DNA of 64,000 bases from Chitinophaga fulva. GTDB lineage: Bacteria > Bacteroidota > Bacteroidia > Chitinophagales > Chitinophagaceae. Of this stretch, positions 16,858 through 25,030 are shown piece after piece (the first letter of the stretch is position 1; each line of letters begins with the position of its first letter). Location: the NCBI RefSeq assembly GCF_012927205.1, contig NZ_JABBGC010000001.1, positions 248,001 through 312,000 of the forward strand, read 5' to 3'. Below the pieces are notes generated by a model. That model saw only the letters and a list, made by a program, of their open reading frames with translations, had not been told where the DNA came from and did not search any database. Position numbers and translations under genes: made by a program.

Positions 16858-17319
16858 TTAAATGGCATTTTTGAAGGTGGTATTCACCCTGCCGCTGCCC
16901 TCAGGAGGCCCTTGTTGCCAATCTTCGTCATATCTCACGAAGAAGGCCATCCAGATGGTCCTGGACCAGCGCATCAGCACGGGTTGGAGGCTCAGCAGCA
17001 ACAGACCGTTGAATCCCAGCCACCAGTAAATGCTGTTATCATATATGGAGAAGCCGATAAACAGCCACCAGGCGATGAGGCTGGCCACACATATAGCAAC
17101 AGAGAGGGCGTAGCTCACATAACCGGTACCGTAGTAAAACCCTACTTCCACTTCCACCTGCTGACCGCATACCGGGCATTTTTCCGGCATTTTCATACAG
17201 TTTTTAAGGTCATACGGATTTTTGCTGAGGAAGATAGAACCCCTTCTGCAGCGTGCACATTTGTTGGTGAATACGCTTTTGAAAATGTTCGGTTTCTCAT
17301 GATTTTTATCTGCACACAT
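16858..17319 (-). CDS. DUF983 domain protein
   Basis: 153 residues. Two zinc-ribbon-like cysteine pairs, C-x2-C at 21-24 and at 48-51 (plus Cys41), precede two membrane helices at about 68-90 and 94-116. This matches the DUF983 family (C-x2-C-x2-G, then C-P-x-C-G, then two helices), widespread in Alphaproteobacteria and Bacteroidota and of unknown function. It is 18 bases downstream of the AraC regulator gene on the same strand, so possibly cotranscribed with it, and ends at a strong hairpin. Confidence 0.85.
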   Translation of the reverse strand: MCADKNHEKPNIFKSVFTNKCARCRRGSIFLSKNPYDLKNCMKMPEKCPVCGQQVEVEVGFYYGTGYVSYALSVAICVASLIAWWLFIGFSIYDNSIYWWLGFNGLLLLSLQPVLMRWSRTIWMAFFVRYDEDWQQGPPEGSGRVNTTFKNAI

Positions 17320-17337
17320 ATATTGAAGCTTTTATTG

Positions 17338-18216
17338 TCAGGAAATATTCTTCCGGAATTCTTCCGGGGTTACTCCTTCATATTTTTTAAAAAATTTCGT
17401 GAAGTAGGAATTATCGCCAAAGCTCAGCTGGTAAGCGATTGTAGAGATGCTGGTATCTACATTGATCAACAACCTTTTCGCTTCCAACAGCACCCGGTCG
17501 CGGATAATTTCCCCGGCCGATTTGCCCAGCATATGCCGGCAGAAAGCGTTGAGATAATTGGGTGTTACATACAGCAGCGCCGCATAATCTTTCGGCAATC
17601 TCAGCTGCATATAGTGCTGTTCCACCAGTTTGCGGAAATTGCGCAGCAGCACGTAGTTATGTGGCGGTTCCTGCGGGGCGTCACCGTTGCGTGTTACCCG
17701 GCTTACTTTCACAAACATCTCCAGCATAAGGAGCCGTAACATATCATGACTATAGGCTTCAGTGCCGTCCATTTCCAGCAGCATTTTTTCAAACAATGCC
17801 ACCACGCGGGGCCGGGCTTCTTCCGGCAATGTCACCACACCTTCCGCACTTACACCGCTGAAAAACGGGAAACGCTCCACATAACCGGCATCCTGCAAGA
17901 AAGCGTTAAAGAAACCAGCCGCCACGTTCACCACATATCCTTCAATCTGTCCTTCAAAAAACCAGCTGTGCACCTGCCCGGGGACCATGAAATACAATTG
18001 GCCGGGTTTCACCGGGAAACGCTCAAAATCGATCGTATGGGAACCTTTACCACTGGTAAAAAATGCCAGATGGTAAAAAGAATGCCGGTGTGGGAATTTG
18101 ATGTCCGGATGTGCTGCCAGGTAATCAGTAAATCTTGCTACCAGAATGTCTTCTGAAGCGGGTTTACCCATTCCCAGCGAGCAGATGTCATATGTATGGA
18201 TATGTGCCTTTGACAT
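17338..18216 (-). CDS. AraC family transcriptional regulator with cupin sensor
   Basis: 292 residues. An N-terminal cupin (about 20-110; PHRHSFYHLAFFTSGKGSHTIDF, broken here as HRHSFYHLAFFTSG) is followed by an AraC helix-turn-helix pair near the C-terminus (YAALLYVTPNYLNAFCRHM and ISTIAYQLSFGDNSYFTKFFK), ending GVTPEEFRKNIS. ATG 18216 is chosen over an ATG at 18273 because a perfect -7 box TACCTTTG (minus strand, 18231-18224) lies just before it; the mRNA would be nearly leaderless. The target is unknown; the DUF983 gene follows on the same strand. Confidence 0.88.
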   Translation of the reverse strand: MSKAHIHTYDICSLGMGKPASEDILVARFTDYLAAHPDIKFPHRHSFYHLAFFTSGKGSHTIDFERFPVKPGQLYFMVPGQVHSWFFEGQIEGYVVNVAAGFFNAFLQDAGYVERFPFFSGVSAEGVVTLPEEARPRVVALFEKMLLEMDGTEAYSHDMLRLLMLEMFVKVSRVTRNGDAPQEPPHNYVLLRNFRKLVEQHYMQLRLPKDYAALLYVTPNYLNAFCRHMLGKSAGEIIRDRVLLEAKRLLINVDTSISTIAYQLSFGDNSYFTKFFKKYEGVTPEEFRKNIS

Positions 18217-18223
18217 GATATCA

Positions 18224-18231
18224 CAAAGGTA
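18224..18231 (-). promoter_or_regulatory. -7 box of the AraC gene
   Basis: TACCTTTG on the minus strand, a full match to the Bacteroidota -7 consensus TAnnTTTG, seven bases before ATG 18216. No -33 TTG is evident. It decides the start codon of the downstream gene. Confidence 0.5.
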
Positions 18232-18349
18232 CAGGGCGGGTGGGGAAATTGATTGTGTTATATGGGGCTTCAATGGTACTTTTTACCTATTCTGTATATT
18301 TGCGGGTTTTTTATCATATAAAAATCCCGGGGGAACATCAATTAAGAAA

Positions 18350-18589
18350 CCCAGGGTTAAAACCCTGGGCTACGATGTTGTTCAGGCATGTTTAAGGGGT
18401 ACGGTTTAATATTGACGCCCTGACACTATTAATAAATAACAAGAGCCGTGTAATATCGTAGGATGGGCTAAGATGTTATACAGGCATGTTTTAGCGTACG
18501 GTTTAATATTGAAACCCTCAACTGTTAATAACGAAATATACTGATAAACATGCCTGAACAACATCGTAGCCCAGGGCTTCAGCCCTGGG
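18350..18589. repeat. REP/MITE-like element with 45-bp inverted arms
   Basis: The 45-base arm 18350-18394 and its inverted copy 18545-18589 differ only inside a hairpin. The outer part of each arm folds into a 9-bp stem, CCCAGGGTT/AACCCTGGG on the left and CCCAGGGCT/AGCCCTGGG on the right, with a compensatory T-A to C-G change. Next comes GGCTACGATGTTGTTCAGG. Between the arms, the sequence CAGGCATGTTT...GTACGGTTTAATATTGA occurs twice in direct order (from 18383 and from 18481). Organisation resembles palindromic REP units mobilised by IS200-like REP transposases. It sits between the S9 peptidase stop and the AraC promoter and may also end transcription. Confidence 0.85.
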
Positions 18590-18597
18590 ACTGCGGA

Positions 18598-20991
18598 TTA
18601 TTTCACGTATTTCATCAGCCAGTTATCCATTTCCCACAGCATATGCAGGATGCTTTCCTTAGCGGCATAACCATGGCTTTCCTGCGGAAGGAACACCAGG
18701 CGGGCGGTACCGCCATTGCCTTTAAGGGCATTATACAGCCTTTCGCTCTGAATAGGGAAAGTGCCGGAGTTATTGTCTGCTTCACCATGGATCATGAGGA
18801 TGGGCGCTTTCAGCTTATCAGCATAAGAAAACGGAGACATTTTATAGTACACGTCAGGCGCCTGCCAGTAGGTACGTTGTTCGTTCTGGAAACCAAAAGG
18901 CGTCAGTGTACGGTTGTAGGCGCCGCTCCGGGCGATACCCGCTTTAAACAGGTTCGTATGTGCCAGCAGGTTAGCCGTCATAAACGCGCCATAGGAGTGC
19001 CCACCCACAGCGATACGGTCTTTATCGCCAACACCCATGCTGGTGATTTTATCCACTGCCGCTTCAGCATTCATGACCAGCTGGTCTATGAAGTTGTCAT
19101 TCGGTTCTTTATCCCCTTCCCCTACGATCGGCATTTCGGTGGCATCCATTACAGCGAAGCCGCGGGTAACCCAGAAAATGGGGGAACCATAAGTCACCCG
19201 GGTGAATTTATACGCAGAACCTCTTACCTGTGCTGCATCGGAAGCTGATTTGTACTCACGCGGATAAGCCCACATCAGTACCGGTAAACGGCCGTCTTTA
19301 GCGGCATCGTAGCCTTTAGGCAGGTACAGCATGGCGGTGAGGTCTACACCGTCTTTACGTTTGTATTTCAGCAGTTGTTTCTGCACTCCTTCCAGTAATG
19401 GCTGCGGGTGCGGGAAATTCGTCAGCACAATGGCGGCTGATTTCTTTTTCAGATTCTGCAGGTAATAGTTCACCGGTGCTGACGCTGATTCGCGTGCGAC
19501 TATAATCAGTTGTTTAGCCGGGTCCACCACTTCGGCCACCTGTTCGTAATAAGGGGCCTGGGAACGCCACAGGATATTCTGTTTACCGTTTTTCAGGCTG
19601 AAGCTGGAGAGAAACGGACGGTCACCTTCAGGAGAGGCACCAGGCGCAATCATCAGCAGCTCATTAGCCGGAGACAGGTACAGAACGGACCTGCTATACT
19701 GGTTTTTCACCATAACCGGATCTCCGGGGTCGTTGTACCGGTCATTTTCAGAACGATCAATGATCACCACGGGGTCCTGTCCGGGATGAGACGGATCAAT
19801 ACGGCTTACTTTGACAGTCTGTTTGGAGCTGTTGCCTTCTGCTACCAAAGCCAGTTGACTGTTGCCCCAGGTGAGGCCATTGAAGCGGTCTTTGGTTTTC
19901 ACCAGTTCTACCGGTGCAGCAGTGAATGGAGCTTCGAGGGTGTTTACCACATCGCGGAAAGGCACTTCTTTTTTAGGATCGCCGCCATCGAGGGCCTGTA
20001 TCCAGCAGATAGTGGCCGGAGCGTCGTTACGCCATTGATAGCCGCGAGGGTAGTTGCTGGTAGCATCGAAGCCTTTCGGGCGTACTTCATCCAGCGGATT
20101 TTTGGCGAGTTGTTTCACCACAGCGCCCTGAAGGTCCCAGATGCTGATCTCTGAAGGGAAGCGGCCGGCTCCCACGAGATAAGAATATGGGCGGCTCAGC
20201 TGATGTACCAGTAAATATTGTTTATCAGGAGATGGAGCGATATCAGTATACACCACAGGTTTACCAATGACTTTTTCCCCGGCGGCGCCGATGATCACAG
20301 GCTCCGACTGGAAATAGTAGTCGAACAGTTTTTCATCGTAGGGATTTTTCAGCATATCCTGGTAGGTGGCAGCAGGAGCGGCTTTACCGGATGTCTGCTG
20401 TACGGTGGGACCTTCCGGCGCGAGCGGTTTTTCCGGTGCGGCGCCAATGCCCGCAGGCACAGACAGTACCAGGATGCGGTCTTCATCAATCCAGCGGAAA
20501 GCACCGCCGAACGTGTCATTCAGGCGACGGGAGCTGATTTGTTTAGCTTCACCGGTAGCTACATCTGCTTTCCAGAGGGTGATAGCATTGTTTGTGGTAA
20601 CGGTGAAAGCGAAGCTCTTTTTCAGCGGAGACCAGGTAACGTTGCCGATACGGGCGCCGGCAGGCACGCCTGTCACGGCATATTCCCGCTTGCCGGTTAT
20701 TTCTTTGATACGGATACCCGTTACATAGCTGGCGCGGCTGGGGCCAAAATTGGCAGGATTGATACGGTAGCCGGCCAACCGGTATTCCGGCTGCGACAGT
20801 TCTTCGATGGTAGGGAATCCGGTGCGGTCCATGATGAGCATCATGTCTCCCCTGCTAAAGTTGACAGCAGGAGAAGGTGCGGCCATGGCCAGCTCCATAA
20901 TGCTTTGTGCAGGCATCTGGTATTTCAGCGCATCCTGTGCATAGGCACGGAAAGTGATGAACACCGATAGTGTTAGTACTAATTTTCTCAT
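18598..20991 (-). CDS. S9 family prolyl oligopeptidase / glutamyl endopeptidase-like
   Basis: 797 residues from ATG 20991; a frame start at 21027 is rejected because the signal peptide (MRKLVLTLSVFITFRAYAQ) begins here. An N-terminal beta-propeller-like region (to about 530) precedes an alpha/beta hydrolase domain with the serine nucleophile in GGHSYG (near residue 665), the acid in HGEADNNSG, and His in QESHGYA. The closest type by pattern is the secreted or plastid-like glutamyl endopeptidase group of S9, which cleaves peptides after Glu or other residues. It probably acts in the periplasm on oligopeptides. The REP-like element begins nine bases past the stop. Confidence 0.9.
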   Translation of the reverse strand: MRKLVLTLSVFITFRAYAQDALKYQMPAQSIMELAMAAPSPAVNFSRGDMMLIMDRTGFPTIEELSQPEYRLAGYRINPANFGPSRASYVTGIRIKEITGKREYAVTGVPAGARIGNVTWSPLKKSFAFTVTTNNAITLWKADVATGEAKQISSRRLNDTFGGAFRWIDEDRILVLSVPAGIGAAPEKPLAPEGPTVQQTSGKAAPAATYQDMLKNPYDEKLFDYYFQSEPVIIGAAGEKVIGKPVVYTDIAPSPDKQYLLVHQLSRPYSYLVGAGRFPSEISIWDLQGAVVKQLAKNPLDEVRPKGFDATSNYPRGYQWRNDAPATICWIQALDGGDPKKEVPFRDVVNTLEAPFTAAPVELVKTKDRFNGLTWGNSQLALVAEGNSSKQTVKVSRIDPSHPGQDPVVIIDRSENDRYNDPGDPVMVKNQYSRSVLYLSPANELLMIAPGASPEGDRPFLSSFSLKNGKQNILWRSQAPYYEQVAEVVDPAKQLIIVARESASAPVNYYLQNLKKKSAAIVLTNFPHPQPLLEGVQKQLLKYKRKDGVDLTAMLYLPKGYDAAKDGRLPVLMWAYPREYKSASDAAQVRGSAYKFTRVTYGSPIFWVTRGFAVMDATEMPIVGEGDKEPNDNFIDQLVMNAEAAVDKITSMGVGDKDRIAVGGHSYGAFMTANLLAHTNLFKAGIARSGAYNRTLTPFGFQNEQRTYWQAPDVYYKMSPFSYADKLKAPILMIHGEADNNSGTFPIQSERLYNALKGNGGTARLVFLPQESHGYAAKESILHMLWEMDNWLMKYVK

Positions 20992-21079
20992 ACAGCAGTT
21001 TGATTCTGAAAAAATGAATCCGGCCAAAATAGTACATTATTCCGGTTATCTGAAGGGTGTTATTTAAGCGGTAAGGCGT

Positions 21080-21769
21080 TTACCGCTTCAGGGTACCGAA
21101 GAGGCGGTCCCATATGCTGGTATAGAAACCATAGTTGTAATGCTCCTGCCGGTGATGATCGTGGTGGAAGGTGGAGGTGCCGAGGTATTTTAATACCGGC
21201 CATTGCCGCATATTTTCAGGCAGGGGCTCTATACCGAGATGGCCTGTCATACCGAAGATCACGTTGATGACAAGATAGATCAGGATGCCATACAGGTTCA
21301 TGTTGAACGGCAGCAGCACCAGCAGCCAGAGGATGCCGAAGCTGAGTGTTTCCAGCGGATGCAATACAAACAAATCGATCGGTACCGGGTCTGTTGCTTC
21401 ATGATGCAGGCGGTGCAGCAACCGGTATAAAAATGTTTGATGGATCAGGTAATGGAAAATGTACATGAGCAGGTCCATGATGAGGAACAGTGCCAGTGCG
21501 TCTGTGAGTATGCGCCATGACGCCGTTTCATGGATGCGGATATATTCGTGTTCCCACAACCAGTACCCTGCAAAAGTGACCACGGTATTGAGCAGGGTGG
21601 TGATGATACAAATGCGCCATTGATGGCGGGTATAGTCGAACACCTGCCGGATGGGGCGGTGCAGCAGGTAGTTGCCCCAGGCCAGTACGCCGAGAACGAT
21701 TAGGGCATTTTCTATCAAAAAGAAAAACCACAGTTGCCAGTCAGGCGTATCATTTAAGTATTTTATCAT
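21080..21769 (-). CDS. Sterol desaturase / fatty acid hydroxylase family protein
   Basis: 229 residues, about four membrane helices. The di-iron histidine boxes are all visible: HYLIH (about 126-130), HRLHH (about 138-142), HLGIE region, and HHDHHRQEHYNYGFY near 198-212. Members are membrane di-iron oxygenases that hydroxylate or desaturate lipids, sterols or carotenoids. The bacterial substrate cannot be read from the sequence; a membrane or ornithine-type lipid is plausible. It lies 60 bases from the S9 gene on the same strand and is divergent from the FadR-type regulator. Confidence 0.9.
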   Translation of the reverse strand: MIKYLNDTPDWQLWFFFLIENALIVLGVLAWGNYLLHRPIRQVFDYTRHQWRICIITTLLNTVVTFAGYWLWEHEYIRIHETASWRILTDALALFLIMDLLMYIFHYLIHQTFLYRLLHRLHHEATDPVPIDLFVLHPLETLSFGILWLLVLLPFNMNLYGILIYLVINVIFGMTGHLGIEPLPENMRQWPVLKYLGTSTFHHDHHRQEHYNYGFYTSIWDRLFGTLKR

Positions 21770-21783
21770 TTGGATATTTTATC

Positions 21784-21920
21784 ATTGGATTTACGGATTT
21801 TGAAATTTTGAAATTTTTAGGTTTCCGTATACATAGTTGCTGAATAAAACAACATTATAAACCTGTTATTAGCTATTCTAAATTTCAAAATCAAAAAATT
21901 ACCAAATCCGTAAATCCAAT
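21784..21920. repeat. 17-bp perfect inverted repeat in divergent promoter region
   Basis: ATTGGATTTACGGATTT (21784-21800) and its exact reverse complement (21904-21920), 103 bases apart, sit between the divergent desaturase and FadR genes. The flanking sequence is A/T-rich and also partly inverted, and TTTTATCATTTGGAT / TTTTATCATTGGAT forms a direct repeat at about 21761-21790. It cannot be a terminator for either gene, so a regulatory or structural role is more likely. Confidence 0.7.
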
Positions 21921-21959
21921 AACCAAATAATAAAATTACCAAATAAGCAAATCTTTTGT

Positions 21960-21967
21960 TACCTTTG
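21960..21967 (+). promoter_or_regulatory. -7 box of the FadR-type regulator
   Basis: TACCTTTG matches TAnnTTTG exactly, 15 bases before ATG 21983. It excludes the in-frame TTG at 21956 as a start. An ATG at 21978 runs into TGA after one codon and overlaps the real start. Confidence 0.5.
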
Positions 21968-21982
21968 CAAACATCTGATGAT

Positions 21983-22657
21983 ATGATGAATACAGGATCA
22001 GCACCATTAAAGCGTCAAAATCTCGCTGAAGAAGTGGCCGACAGGCTGCAAGAGTTGATATTCAGCGGTAAATATACCACCGGGCAGCGGCTGCCGACGG
22101 AACCAGAGCTCATGCAACAATTTGGCGTGGGCCGCTCGAGTATACGCGAGGCGGTGAAGATATTGGCCAACAAAGGTCTGGTGAAGGTACAACAAGGGCT
22201 TGGCACTTTTGTCATATCACAGATCGGTGGCGGAGAACCGCTGGGCCAGCGGCTGCAGCGGGCAGACTTTGAGGAGCTGAACGAAGTAAGGTTGCTGCTG
22301 GAAGTAAAAATTGCTGAAAGGGCTGCTATCCACCGCAACAACAAGGATATAGAGAAGATGAAAGGTTTTCTGAAGAAACGTTTCACCACTGCTACGGCCA
22401 ATGAGCTGGAGCCTTGTATCCAGGCGGATATCAACTTCCACACTGCGATTGCGGAAGCATCCAAAAACGAGATCATGCTGGACCTCTACAGGACGGTGGC
22501 TACTCACCTGAAAGCATCGTTTGTAGCGCGTTACAGCAATACCGACTCGTTTGTGGAATCACAATCGCTGCACGATGCATTGCTGCAAAGCATCGTTGAC
22601 AAAGACGCAAAGAAGGCGTTGCTCTGGGCCACTAAAATCAGTACTCAAAGCAAGTAG
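21983..22657 (+). CDS. FadR/GntR family transcriptional regulator
   Basis: 224 residues. A winged helix-turn-helix of the GntR type covers about 12-75 (LAEEVADRLQELIFSGKY, then LPTEPELMQQFGVGRSSIREA, then GLVKVQQGLGTFV), followed by a helical FCD ligand domain (about 90-220) with the metal-binding-like residues of that group (for example D in ADINFHTAIAEASKN). Such proteins sense organic acids or fatty acids and usually repress nearby transport or catabolic genes. The MFS gene 85 bases downstream, in the same direction, is the likely partner. ATG 21983 or 21986 is the start. Confidence 0.9.
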   Translation: MMNTGSAPLKRQNLAEEVADRLQELIFSGKYTTGQRLPTEPELMQQFGVGRSSIREAVKILANKGLVKVQQGLGTFVISQIGGGEPLGQRLQRADFEELNEVRLLLEVKIAERAAIHRNNKDIEKMKGFLKKRFTTATANELEPCIQADINFHTAIAEASKNEIMLDLYRTVATHLKASFVARYSNTDSFVESQSLHDALLQSIVDKDAKKALLWATKISTQSK

Positions 22658-22675
22658 CCTGTGAGGCTACGATGT
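22654..22675 (+). repeat. REP-like hairpin overlapping the FadR stop
   Basis: GTAGCCT-GTG-AGGCTAC (22654-22670) is a 7-bp hairpin followed by GATGT. The stretch GGCTACGATGT (22665-22675) is identical to the sequence after the hairpin of the REP-like element at 18350. It may be a diverged single unit of the same family. Confidence 0.4.
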
Positions 22676-22742
22676 CAGTATCAGCAGCCATAAATTTTTT
22701 TACCCTTAAACATCAGATGATCTGACCTTCAAACAAGAAACC

Positions 22743-23969
22743 ATGACCACTATTACACAGGAAGCTCCTACATCGGCTTCTCAACAAGTAGCACAGCAGA
22801 CGGTTTTTCCCATACTGATCGCGCTCAGCTTCACGCATCTGCTGAATGACACGTTACAGTCACTGATACCGGCCATTTATCCATTGGTGAGAAACACCAT
22901 GAAGCTGAATTTTACCCAGATAGGACTGATCACGCTTACCTTCCAGCTGTCAGCTTCTATCCTGCAGCCGCTGGTGGGCCTGTTCACTGATAAAAAGCCG
23001 CAGCCTTTTTCACTGGCGGTAGGCATGGCCTTCACCCTGATAGGGCTGGTCAGCCTTTCCATGGCCAATACTCTCCCGATGCTGCTGGTCTCCGTAGCCC
23101 TGGTAGGCATTGGTTCTTCCGTATTCCATCCGGAAGCGTCCCGCCTGGCGCATATGGCCTCCGGCGGTAAACACGGCATGGCGCAGTCTTTATTCCAGGT
23201 AGGCGGTAACGCTGGCAGTTCACTGGGCCCATTGCTGGCCGCTGCGATCATTGTGCCGTTTGGACAGTTCCATGTGATCTGGTTTTCTGTGCTGGCGCTG
23301 ATCGCCATTTTTGTGATGATCTATATCGGTAACTGGTTCAAAGGCAATACCCACCGGATAAAACCGAAGAAAGCCGTTCAGCAGCTGCAACAACAAACCC
23401 TGCCTCCTGCGCGGGTAGTCATCTCGCTGGGCATCCTGCTGATGCTGATTTTCTCCAAGTATTTCTACATGGCCAGTATGACCAACTACTATACCTTCTA
23501 CCTGATGGACCGTTTCGGCGTATCTATTCAGAGTTCACAGGTATACCTGTTCATCTTCCTGTTCTCCGTTGCCGCCGGCACTTTCTTCGGAGGCCCGGTG
23601 GGCGACCGTATCGGGCGGAAGTACGTTATCTGGATATCCATCCTGGGTGCAGCACCGTTTGCGCTGTTGCTGCCTTATGCCAATCTGTTCTGGACCGCCG
23701 TATTGAGTGTATTCATTGGCGTTATCCTCTCCTCCGCCTTCTCAGCTATCCTGGTGTATGCACAGGAACTGGTGCCCGGCAAAGTGGGTATGATTGCCGG
23801 CCTCTTTTTCGGTCTGGCCTTTGGTATGGCCGGTGTGGCTTCCGCCCTGCTGGGCAAACTGGCCGATGCCACCAGTATCGGGTACGTATACCAGGTTTGC
23901 TCCTATCTTCCTTTGATAGGGCTCCTGACAGGTTTCCTGCCTAACCTGGAGAAGAAAGAAAAACAATAA
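22743..23969 (+). CDS. MFS transporter, fosmidomycin-resistance (Fsr) type
   Basis: 408 residues, twelve helices. Features of the Fsr group are FTHLLNDTLQSLIPAIYPL (helix 1), a helix-2 loop ending GLFTDKK, GIGSSVFHPEASRLAHMASGGKHGMAQSLFQVGGNAG in the N-half, and GGPVGDRIGRKYVI in the C-half (the MFS loop motif). It is an inner-membrane drug or metabolite exporter. Fsr-type proteins are known for fosmidomycin resistance, but the natural substrate is open. The FadR-type regulator upstream suggests control by a small acid. Confidence 0.9.
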   Translation: MTTITQEAPTSASQQVAQQTVFPILIALSFTHLLNDTLQSLIPAIYPLVRNTMKLNFTQIGLITLTFQLSASILQPLVGLFTDKKPQPFSLAVGMAFTLIGLVSLSMANTLPMLLVSVALVGIGSSVFHPEASRLAHMASGGKHGMAQSLFQVGGNAGSSLGPLLAAAIIVPFGQFHVIWFSVLALIAIFVMIYIGNWFKGNTHRIKPKKAVQQLQQQTLPPARVVISLGILLMLIFSKYFYMASMTNYYTFYLMDRFGVSIQSSQVYLFIFLFSVAAGTFFGGPVGDRIGRKYVIWISILGAAPFALLLPYANLFWTAVLSVFIGVILSSAFSAILVYAQELVPGKVGMIAGLFFGLAFGMAGVASALLGKLADATSIGYVYQVCSYLPLIGLLTGFLPNLEKKEKQ

Positions 23970-23987
23970 CTTTGATTCGATTTTTTG

Positions 23988-24044
23988 ATTTTTTGATTTT
24001 CGATTTTGAGAATTACTAAATCTCAAAATCGAAAATCAAAAAAT
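23988..24044. terminator. 24-bp perfect A/T-rich hairpin
   Basis: Positions 23988-24011 and 24021-24044 are perfect reverse complements (built of GATTTT and GAAAATC words) around ATTACTAAA. It lies between the MFS stop and the DMT start. A terminator is possible, but there is no G/C-rich stem, and similar A/T-rich inverted repeats occur at 21.8 and 28.4 kb. Confidence 0.6.
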
Positions 24045-24060
24045 TAAAAATCTATTCAGC

Positions 24061-24966
24061 ATGTGGAAAGGTATTCTGCTGGTGCTGCTGGGCGCCTGCA
24101 GCTTTGGAATTTTATCGACGATCGTTAAACTGGGCTACCATGAGGGCTTTACCCTCGGAGAGCTATGCAGCGTGCAGGCCGGCTTTGGAATGCTGGCGTT
24201 ATGGGTGCTTCACTTTTTATCAGGCCGCACTACCTATGGACTGAAGAACAGGGAGGCCCGTACCTGTTTTATTCTGGGCAGTTCTACCGGCCTCGTCAGC
24301 ATCACCTATTATCAAAGTGTACAATATATCCCGGCCAGTATCGCCATTATACTGCTGATGCAGTTTACCTGGATGAGCATGCTGGCGGAATGGCTTATTT
24401 ATAAAAAGCGGCCCACCGCTATTCAGTGGGTGGCAGTGGCCTTTATCCTGGGTGGCACCCTGTTGGCCGGCGGGCTGTTTAACAACAACGGTCTTCACCT
24501 CGACTGGCGGGGCATCGGGTTTGGCGTGCTGGCAGCGCTCTTCTATACCACCTTCATCGTGGTCAGCGGCCGTGTGGGGCATTCCCTCACACCGGTACTG
24601 AAGAGCGCCTGGATCGTTACCGGCGCTTTCCTGATCATCACGCTGCTGTTCCCACCGGTTTACCTGTGGAATGGCCGGTTCTCCACCACCACCCTCTGGA
24701 TGTGGGGTATTCCGCTGGCGCTTTTCGGGACGGTATTGCCGCCATTCCTGTTTTCCAAGGGGATGCCACAAACGGGCATATCACTGGGCGCCATCCTCAG
24801 CGCCGCAGAGCTGCCGGTAGCTACTATTGCGGCCACCCTGTTCCTGCACGAGATGGTCACCCCGGTACAGATAACCGGCGTTTTCATCATCCTGGCGGCC
24901 ATTGTGGCGGCCAATCTGAAAAAACCGAAAGTGGTCCAGCCTAAAAGCGAACTATTAAACCCATGA
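24061..24966 (+). CDS. EamA/DMT family transporter
   Basis: 301 residues, ten predicted helices in two EamA halves (about 4-135 and 150-285). The helix pattern of the drug/metabolite transporter superfamily is clear (GACSFGILSTIVKLGY at the start, then IPASIAIILLMQFTWMSMLAEW, and the second-half LGAILSAAELPVATIAATLFLHE). It probably exports a small metabolite. The upstream A/T-rich hairpin separates it from the MFS gene. Confidence 0.88.
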   Translation: MWKGILLVLLGACSFGILSTIVKLGYHEGFTLGELCSVQAGFGMLALWVLHFLSGRTTYGLKNREARTCFILGSSTGLVSITYYQSVQYIPASIAIILLMQFTWMSMLAEWLIYKKRPTAIQWVAVAFILGGTLLAGGLFNNNGLHLDWRGIGFGVLAALFYTTFIVVSGRVGHSLTPVLKSAWIVTGAFLIITLLFPPVYLWNGRFSTTTLWMWGIPLALFGTVLPPFLFSKGMPQTGISLGAILSAAELPVATIAATLFLHEMVTPVQITGVFIILAAIVAANLKKPKVVQPKSELLNP

Positions 24967-24981
24967 GGTGTTTTTTTTATT

Positions 24982-24989
24982 TATCTTTG
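24982..24989 (+). promoter_or_regulatory. -7 box of the TPR protein gene
   Basis: TATCTTTG, full match to TAnnTTTG, 41 bases before ATG 25031. Preceded by a T tract, without a clear -33 TTG. Confidence 0.45.
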
Positions 24990-25030
24990 CCCCCGCTATT
25001 AGAAACAAGTGACTTACGAACAGTTTTTTC

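Noticed and set aside
16741..17739. 332-codon plus-strand open frame
   Set aside because: Lies antisense to the DUF983 and AraC genes, both of which show clear motifs; its product has no recognisable features.
21956..21982. TTG start for the FadR-type regulator
   Set aside because: It overlaps the -7 box TACCTTTG; the later ATG pair at 21983/21986 fits the family's usual N-terminus.
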